Translations under genes and position numbers: made by a program
In this document: positions 56,736-64,000 of the stretch, one piece after another
How positions within the stretch are numbered: position 1 is the first letter of the stretch
How the letters are laid out: each line of letters opens with the position of its first letter
Notes under the pieces: generated by a model
What the model was told of the DNA's origin: nothing
Seen by the model: the letters and a program-made list of their open reading frames with translations, nothing else
The model's database searches: none
Assembly: GCA_006503535.1 (NCBI GenBank)
Contig: QYRS01000007.1
Location: 2,356,001-2,420,000 of the forward strand
Direction of reading: 5' to 3'
Source of the DNA: Arthrinium phaeospermum
Lineage: Eukaryota; Ascomycota; Sordariomycetes; Amphisphaeriales; Apiosporaceae
DNA: 64,000 bases

Positions 56736-57562
56736 ATGCAGCTTTTACTTCTCACCGGGGCCCTTGCCGGCTTCCTGCAAATCTCCAGCGCACTGCCCGA
56801 CCAGTCAAAAGGCGGAGTCGCGCCGGTCGATGCCCCTGCACTACCCGCCGTCGCTCCCGGCGAAGGGGAGTACGACTGGAGACAAGACCTCGCGGAGGGC
56901 CAAGCCGAACGTATCGCGCCTCAAGACCGCGACGGCCCGGCCGGGGAGCACGACTGGGACATGGACTACGACGAGGGGGGCCACGCCGCCGGCAACAGCA
57001 CCGAGCTCGAGGGCCGCGGGTTCTTCGACTCGGCGCCGAAGCACGACTGCACCCGGGGCCTCCAGCTGAAGTTCTTCAAGAAGTGGACCTGCAAGGGCGC
57101 CGCCACGCTAACTGAGATCCAGAACTTCCCGCTCCCGGACACGCTCCTGGACACGTGTTTCGAGATCAACTCGGTACGCAGCCCATCATTCGACTCCTCC
57201 TCCTCCTCCGGCACGGCATCTAGATGACTGACAAATTCGATAGAAGGTAGATCTGCCGGGCATGGAGTTCCGGACGGACGTCGAAGGCAAGTCAACATCA
57301 ACTGTCTACCCGCCATCACCGCATTCATTTCCAACTACGTCTAACATCTTGTGTAGGTCTCAACATCATCGCGTGGGAGGAGTCCGGTTGCCCCAAGCAC
57401 AAGGGCAGGGTGTTTTACGATTACGAGTCTTACCAGTGCAAGAGGCCCCCGATGGGCAAGAAGGTCCCGTCGACACAGCAGCCCTGGAAGTCGTACAAGA
57501 TCGTACTGCCCAAGTACTACGCGAATCCGCAGAAGTGCAAGTGCCCCGGCAAGAACTGCTAA
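56736..57562 (+). CDS. Secreted cysteine-rich protein, candidate effector
   Basis: Three exons: 56736-57173, 57244-57286, 57357-57562; 228 aa. Intron 1 is gtacgc...gatag. Intron 2 has a GC donor (gaag|gcaagt) and gtgtag acceptor; the join reads VEGLNIIAW. Residues 1-19 are a signal peptide (LLLLTGALAGFLQISSA). The next about 80 residues are an acidic, Pro/Gly-rich pro-region with repeated EYDW/EHDWDMDYDEGG. After LEGRGFF the mature part begins with eight Cys (HDC, WTC, DTC, SGC, YQC, KCKC, KNC), enough for four disulphides, and is basic, in contrast to the pro-region. No known fold recognised. Size, secretion, even Cys number and proximity to a hydrophobin suggest a surface or host-interaction role; that is inference. 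Confidence 0.82.
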
Positions 57563-58578
57563 GAGGCAGTCACGCACGGCCGGGTTTAGATGGTTAAACC
57601 ACATACGAGTTCCAATCTCGTTTTCTCTTCTCTGGTATATATATTTTCACATTCAGGCTATCTACGTACATAAACCCCTCCGGCTCATCAAGGCTAGGTA
57701 GGGTACATGAATGTCATCTGATTCGGGTTCAACTTGATAGATACTGAAATATATTGGAACAGCCTTGAGGCGCGTTTGTCTTCATATAGATATCAAGGCA
57801 CGATCAATTCACAGCACCTGTTGCAATGATGGCTGCGACTCCAATAAGACAGCTATGCATAATGGTTCAGCACTTTAACCTGAATCCTTTGACAAAAACT
57901 TTAAAGATATGGCAGCACTACTTTCCAACTTTTATTTCAATTCATCTTGTTTTTCTCGATTCATACCAAGGCTCTTTGGCAGAAGCAGAGGAATTACAGA
58001 GAGCTGCTGGCAACATTCGTTAATAGGGTTGTTGCACCCTTTAACGTCTAGGGCGTGGCGTGAGACGCCCCGTCCTCCCGAGGGTGACGGGACATGCTCC
58101 TATCCATCTAGCTCTCTTTCGATAGTCTCCTTGACAGAAGAGGCTTCTGAAAAGGGACTCCCCTGAAGGACTGGGTCTCGATTCAAAAGGGAGCACCGAA
58201 AAGCAAGGATTGCGAAGGTAAAATACTCATGTCACTTGTATAAAAAATAGTAATTTCTGCGCATGTTTTCTCGTATTGTTTCCAGGGGAGGCTATAAACT
58301 ACCAAAAACTCTCAAAAGGAATGTGCATCGTGGCCACGATTAATCGAACAGGTGCAAGCACGAGAGACGATTGTACAAGAAGAAAAACCCCCCTTTAGTG
58401 CCCTTTGTCTCCTGCACTTCCCAGGTCCACCCATCATCGTTGTGGTCCAGCAAGCAAACCCCAGTATTACCACTAACCACTCGAAAGTCTGCTCGCACTC
58501 ATTCATTGTTCGGCCAGGCCAGGGATCTCAAGGTTGTCGTTGCGAGAGTCAAGTAACTGCTGCGGAGTTACGAGACGC
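57563..58578. other. Intergenic region between convergent genes
   Basis: About 1 kb of 3' flanks with no gene. Confidence 0.5.
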
Positions 58579-58947
58579 TTACAGGATCTTGGCGCAGTTG
58601 AGGGCGTTGATGTTGATGAGGCCACCCTGTGTTGAGGAGAAGTGTGTTAGTCACCATGGTTAGAAAGGGGGTGATAGTTAGGTAGTGACTTACAGTGCTG
58701 GCACCGGTCTCGCAGCAGTAGACACCGCCGCTGCACTGGGAGCCCAGGATCTGGACGACACAGTTCAGGAGGCCGTTGCAGCAGACCTGCTTGGTGTCGC
58801 CGGAGCAGGTCTTGGAGCCGCCGGAGCCGCCGCCCTTGCCGTCAGTGCGGACGACGAGGTCAGCGGGCTCCATGGGCGGGGAGCAGCGACGGGGCTGGCA
58901 ATGGCAGCGGTGGCCAGGAAGAGGGTGGAGATGATGGTGAACTGCAT
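58579..58947 (-). CDS. Hydrophobin; one base appears to be missing
   Basis: Exon 1 58947-58694, intron gtaagt...acag, exon 2 58626-58579. The N-terminus MQFTIISTLFLATAAIAS is a signal peptide. The second half of exon 1 has the hydrophobin Cys pattern C-CC-C-C-CC, and exon 2 supplies the eighth Cys (NALNCAKIL). The signal peptide and Cys region are in different frames. Exon 1 is 254 nt, and one more base, within the C-rich stretch 58,871-58,890, would give an in-frame protein of about 100 aa. So this is either a recent null allele or a homopolymer error. Cys spacing (CC-5-C-8-C-5-CC-16-C) has a shorter first loop than textbook class I or II. The product would coat hyphae or spores with an amphipathic layer. 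A strong TATA box and short leader suggest high expression. Confidence 0.8.
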
Positions 58948-59090
58948 TTTGAATGGAGTGGATTGGTGTTTGCGAGGAGCAAAGAGTAAGGATTGTTGAG
59001 TGGTAGTGGAAGGTTGTTGGTGAAGCTGGATGATTGTTTGTTGGATGAGGAGGGAAAAGAAGTCGTTGATGACCGGGCAGAACGTCGTCC

Positions 59091-59097
59091 TTATATA
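59091..59097 (-). promoter_or_regulatory. TATA box of hydrophobin gene
   Basis: TATATAA on the minus strand, about 145 nt before the start codon. Confidence 0.55.
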
Positions 59098-62000
59098 CAC
59101 AAAATCGCCATCGTGAGAGGCCCTGTTGACCGTGGTGAAAGGCACTTCATCGTGAGCGCTTCCTCGAAGCCAGAGGCAGCAACCCTTTCCGTCCGTCGGT
59201 TAACCCATTTGCAGGCAATGACGTTGTCGATCACGATGATCGTTTCCTAGACTGTCGATGATCCTACAAAACCATGATCGATCTGGGAGGGGGATACCCG
59301 GTGCCTTGGATCTGATGCTGTCTGAGTTTCCGCGCTGGTAAGCTGGCTGCAGGACACACACGGCTGACGTGCCAAGGTCGCATATTGTCTCTGTCCCGAA
59401 GCACCCGCGCGACTCCATTGGACGCGGCACACTTTCTTGGAAATTCTTGTTTTTTTGAGGGCTGATGGCAGGTCTTACTGCATGATGCACGAATAGGTCA
59501 ACACCTCACACCTTGGCTCCTATACAGCTGGCCTGGGCATATAATGTATTGTGTTGTGCTCCAAGCAATCGATGTTGTGATGGTTTCTTTTCACGGGCAA
59601 ACCAGAGGCATTCTACTAGTACTCAACACCGCCGGAATTCCCCGCCAACCGCCCAAAAGCGTTGCCTCCTGGCGCTGAGTGATCTCCCCAGTCTCACAAG
59701 ACAGTGCAGTTATTTGATTACGAGTATCCGGGGCTGCGACCATGGCGTGATAGTATAAATTCATTGCCTTGGCGTGCCGCTGTATATCGATGTTGCGATA
59801 CAGTGCAACATCCGACCTAACGCCTTCAGGCGTCGCAGTGGCTATACTGTACCACCCAGCCAAAGAGCACCTGCAGGAGCCCCATAAGCCCTAGCAGCCC
59901 AGTCTCAGCTGACCAACGTGCGGTTCAGATCGGGTGTGGGCTAGATGCACCTATGGATGCGTCCCAACTGAGACATGGCCCCACTAGAACGTTTATGTGG
60001 TGGGAGAAGCAAAGCTGTGCGGCTGAGAAGGACTTGGCCAGGGATGCCGGCCATCGTATGATACTTCCATCAGCGGCTCCATAATCTCAGCACCCCAGCT
60101 TATCGGGATACCCAATCCGACACGCTTCTGCTGTCTTTCGCCAGCCAGCCATTGCCCGGTATGCGCTTACCAACCGTAGAGTTCGCCCGGATCGTTGGCT
60201 CCACGATCGGAACACCGCACGGGCGCCCGCTTCGGAGGAGGATGAGGAGGAGGGCGTGTCTTAGCTATTATTGGACAGACACCAACTGCCACACAATTGA
60301 TAATCATGTGACTAGCGATGTAAGGAGCGGTGAAATTGTGAGAGGCATGCCTCGCGCGCCACAGAGAAAGCCGATGGCTAAATTGTATTGGTTTATTCGC
60401 CATTCGGGATTGGCCATTGCTGGCTGCATCATCTCATTACAACGGCCACATGCAGTGTGCAGGAGAAAAACTCTCGATCTTCTGCAGCGAGCCTTCTCGA
60501 TTGCACAAGGGAGGTCGGCCGCCTGCCGTACTACGATCTTTGCGTAACGCACCAACACCAGCATGCTGTGGTTCAGGGGGCCATTCGCGCCTTGAAGAAC
60601 GGCGGGCGGCAGGAAAAACCACTTGTGACCTGCCTGACGTGGGTGGCATAGAAAGCGTTGCCAGCAGCGCTGCTGTGCATTGTTCTTTTCCCTTCGTTAC
60701 TTACTCGACACAGGCACCCACTTGCCCGCGTTACGTAAATAGCCCAGCCCTGGCGCAACGGGGCCAGAGACCACTCTAGGCCACACGGCACATCTGGGCG
60801 ACTACTGTACACTGCTGCTTAACGTGTCTTGCTTGGCTCAGGCCCCATTAGGCATGGTCTCCCTCTCTATACAGCGGATACCCCATAAAAGCCACCCGAC
60901 TAGACGGGTCTGGGGGAACCAAAGCTGGAGTAGCCGTTCCTCGGGCGGGTCGAGTTCGGCCAGTCAAATGGCAGCGTACTGTGGGCACCCGGGCCAGCTA
61001 TTGAACGGCACGGCTCGTAGTGTCCACTCGCCCAGCGCGCACCCCTTGTTTCCATGCATACACGCTGGTCTCAATCCTGCCAAGTCTGTATTGCTTCTTT
61101 CCCTCGCTTCAGCTGAAATCCCCATCCCTCGACTGGGAGGCGGCCAGAGGCGGACTGTGGATACGTGCCAACTACGTAATCTTACATGTGTGGTGTAAGC
61201 CAGCTCTTGTTTCGATTGATTGCCAGATGTTTCTTCTAACCTCATGACAGATATCGTGGCCTGAGGAAAGTGCAATCAACGTGTGCTCATGGCCAATGAG
61301 AATACCGATGCCGGCCATCTCGTAATGGGGGGGCAGCGCCACCGCGGTGGGTGGTCGGCCAGTGGGAGGCCGCAGGCCAAGTAATGGCACCAAGGGGCAT
61401 TCGGAGATGAATGGCCCGTCAGCATCTGCATGGTATCTATGCAGGCATGCAGGTCTGCCTGGGCGAGCCAAGGAAACATGCGCCGAACGGCCCCCCCTGG
61501 CAGGCAGCCTCCTGACTTAGTCAACTTGGGACCCGAAACAGCGCCAAAGACATCCGCACGACCGGCTCGTCGATGCCGCTGGGGCGATGCTGAGCAAGTA
61601 TCCGTCCTGACCCAACCATATCGCCACCAGCTGAGCGAGGGGAAACAGGATTATCGCCAGAACCTTGCGCTTCTCCTCCGCTTCCTCCTTCGAATCCACC
61701 AGCACGTCGACGGGGGCTAGTCTCGTAGCTGCCTCCTGGACCGCGGTGGCGCTACGGGACGCTTCCCATTGCTGCGTCTCAGAAGTCTGACCGTCGTGCG
61801 CTGCATGCATGGGATGGAGAGAAATCGATGACGATGCCGCCGGTCATGACGGGAAGAAGAGGAGAGGGCGAGGATTCCTCGAAGCGCGCGAACGAGACAC
61901 CGACGACGAGCGAGCGTGTGCCCTCCCATCGAACCTCGACTGCGAGAGCGGCCGCTGTCCCATGCCTTTCTTCTGCCTCTGATGCTTTTGCTCGCCGCGT

Positions 62001-62247
62001 AACAGTAGACACAAGCATCAAAGCTCCTGCTACTACCACCGCTTCTCCCCAGGACGCATGGCTTGGACGGGGTAACATATCAGCGCCCTTCATCTCAAAC
62101 GTGGACGAAGGAACGCTGGCTGCCATCCGACCCAGCATGGCTGAGGATAGTTCGTGCAACACAATGTGATCGCGAGCTTCAGGTTGATGACCTGTCGCTT
62201 TCGTCGCCGCAGCCGGTTGACGATCCGAAGTGCCGCGCCCACCAGCC

Positions 62248-62270
62248 ACTCGACTCGACTCGACTCGACT
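62248..62270. repeat. (ACTCG)4 microsatellite
   Basis: Four perfect copies of actcg plus act. Confidence 0.9.
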
Positions 62271-63621
62271 ACGCACGGCGTCGGATGTCGCAGGCGCCTG
62301 GCTCCCTTCAGCCAGCCCATCGTCGCGAAAAAAAAGCCCTGAATGGTCCAAGATCGCTAGCCTCACTCGCGCTGCTGCTCTATCTGTGTCCGGAAATTGT
62401 GGTGTATTATAAACCCGCCTACCATCGAAAGCGCATACGAGCACGCACGTCGCCCCAAGTCTGAGCGACACCGGCCATTACTTTGCTGTTCAGTCCGCGA
62501 CCGGGTGTTTCAAACAAATACACAATCATGGCCACGTCCCCGGCAACGGCGAAGAGGCCGTGGGTCGACTTCGGAGGCGACGCCTTCGTGGATGAGAGAT
62601 ACTTCATCTTCCTAGCACGGCTTGCACGACGAGAGGGGTCCTGAGTCACTTTGATGATCTTGATCGCCTGGAACTGAACAACTCCAACACGACTTGTGTT
62701 CGACTACACTCCTTACCTGTCATCCAATGGTGCGAGAACGTGATCAGTCGAGAGCCTCTCGGGTATCGAGCCGTCCGCCGCCAGCAAACAAAGCTGTCTC
62801 CCAAATGTGGCAGTCCTTATGACACCTCTTTTTGACCAGACCTATGTTTTGATGTATCCTTTTATTGTAGTCCTTTCGTACTGTGAAAACCGCGCCTTCC
62901 GTAGTGTGAGAAAACGTGCGTGTTCAGCGTTGGTAGACAACACTAGGGGGGGGAGGCGAGATCGGAACTTCCCCTCTCACCCTCGTAGCCGTAAGAAAAG
63001 CACTTGCGATCGTACAAGGCCGTGTCGTCGCCCCCCAGAACCACATGAAAGCTTCCGGTTTGTTCATAGGTCCTCTCCAGTGACAGGTTAGACGTACAAC
63101 TGCATCATCGCCCGATCATAGGCCTCGGGCGTTGTAGAAGCCAGGTCTTCTGTTGACAGATCTACATATTTACTGATTGAAGCTGGTGGACGAGATTGTT
63201 GTCTCCGGGTTCGTTAACTCTTGCCAAAGCTGGAAGTCACTCAGAATATTGCATCACGTTGAGTCACGATCCCCACTTCCCCCAGGGGCTAGAAGCGCAA
63301 TAAAACCTTTTCTACATATTCCGGGGATCCAATGCCCGCGACACCCCAGAAAGGGGTGGTTCAGTTTGTTGCCCTGGGTGCACGGTGTACTGTCTGTGTG
63401 ACCTGACAAAGTGGCAACCTCTATCTTATTGGTCGCGCTGCCACCATTGACCTACAAAACCCCATTTCTAGTTGTGTAATATATTACTATGATCACAGTT
63501 ACAACACATTTACAACGGAGCGAGGATCTGATCCGCACTTCCATCATCAATTATATGAAATATAGGATGTAACTTTATTAATTTCGTAATGTCTCATTAT
63601 CTTGCCTTCAGCCTTGACGCG

Positions 63622-64000
63622 CTACGGCCATAAACCCCTATCAAACGGATCCACGCCCGGATAGTCCGCACGCATGCCCATAAGCTCACTGTACTCGTCC
63701 CGCAGGATGTCGGACCCCAAGTTGCGAATCCCGCGGTACTTGCTCAGCTCGTGGCGGCGCAGCGCCACCGTCCAGGGGAAGCTCGAGTAGGCGACGCCCA
63801 TGAAGGCGCTGGCCTTGAACATCATGAGGAAGTCCACCATCCCTTGCTGGTCGAACGTCATCTGTTCCAGCTCTTTGAGGGAGTCGCCCCGCAACAGGTC
63901 TTGCTTGGTCACCACCGTGACGTTACGGATGTGGCTCCGGCTGCTGCTGTTGCTGATACTGCTGACATTCCGAATGTGCAACAACAGGTCTTCTTTCCCC
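63622..64000 (-). CDS. Fucosyltransferase-like protein, C-terminal part (cut by right edge)
   Basis: Open to the right edge and ending at 63,622; about 126 codons seen. The segment VVTKQDLL ... LEQMTFDQQGMVDFLMMFKASAFMGVAYSSFPWTVALRRH resembles the C-terminal donor-binding part of fungal GDP-fucose O-fucosyltransferase-like proteins, where a strand-loop 'F-x-G-x-x-x-S-S-F' is followed by a helix. The N-terminal region, membrane anchor and catalytic Arg are outside the window, so the family call is moderate. Other GT-B-like enzymes cannot be excluded. Confidence 0.55.
   Translation of the reverse strand, partial: GKEDLLLHIRNVSSISNSSSRSHIRNVTVVTKQDLLRGDSLKELEQMTFDQQGMVDFLMMFKASAFMGVAYSSFPWTVALRRHELSKYRGIRNLGSDILRDEYSELMGMRADYPGVDPFDRGLWP

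Larger units (their letters stand above)
58948..63621. other. Long gene-poor interval
   Basis: 4.7 kb without a recognisable gene beyond the hydrophobin promoter. Open frames such as the minus-strand one at 61,779-62,471 have chance composition and no motifs. A (actcg) pentanucleotide run lies at 62,248-62,270. The large interval may act as a long promoter for the hydrophobin, but nothing in it shows this directly. Confidence 0.45.

Noticed and set aside
61779..62471. 230-codon minus-strand open frame
   Set aside because: Spans a pentanucleotide repeat, Arg/Ser/Ala-rich, no conserved block recognised; plus-strand frames overlap equally well.

Overview
The window is nuclear DNA of a filamentous ascomycete, most likely a Sordariomycete. 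Genes carry short GT-AG introns (about 45-110 nt, CTAAC/CTGAC-type branch sites), many with pyrimidine-rich leaders. The families are typical of Pezizomycotina: HET, Clr5, rhodopsin-type (PTH11-like) membrane proteins, hydrophobin, CYP55-type P450 and fungal sesquiterpene synthase. All exon joins given here were read by eye from splice consensus and frame agreement; none was checked against RNA or a database.

Left part (1-27 kb): the C-terminal part of a HET-domain protein runs in from the left edge. Then come an FAD-linked (BBE) oxidoreductase, a large proline-rich protein with five CxxC modules, a Cdc4-type F-box/WD40 protein, a CYP55-like P450 (P450nor relative), a seven-exon rhodopsin-type membrane protein, an intracellular GMC oxidoreductase and a TPR-DUF4470 protein. 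These are intact gene models. The gaps between them are long and contain no recognisable genes.

Centre (27.3-35.6 kb): a small terpenoid biosynthetic cluster. An intact class I terpene synthase is transcribed away from two P450s that look like an ancient tandem duplicate: the last three exons have identical lengths in both. On the left is the tail of a second FAD/BBE oxidoreductase (relic). On the right is an NAD(P)-dependent reductase (SDR) with a frameshift, an in-frame stop and a second frameshift. The backbone and two oxidations look functional; the two flanking tailoring functions look lost.

Accessory region (35.6-50 kb): a gene graveyard. Two multi-pass membrane proteins, a HET N-terminal fragment and a Clr5-domain gene are all riddled with single-base frameshifts. 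Two local tandem duplications (40 bp and 134 bp) and an AT-rich block lie here too. An AAA+ ATPase in the middle is well preserved except for three frame changes within about 240 bp.

Right part (50-64 kb): a Delta-9 acyl-CoA desaturase fused to cytochrome b5, a small secreted Cys-rich protein, a hydrophobin with one apparently missing base, and at the right edge the C-terminus of a fucosyltransferase-like protein. A 30-base poly-C run sits just downstream of the desaturase. No rRNA, tRNA, CRISPR or intact transposon was recognised.
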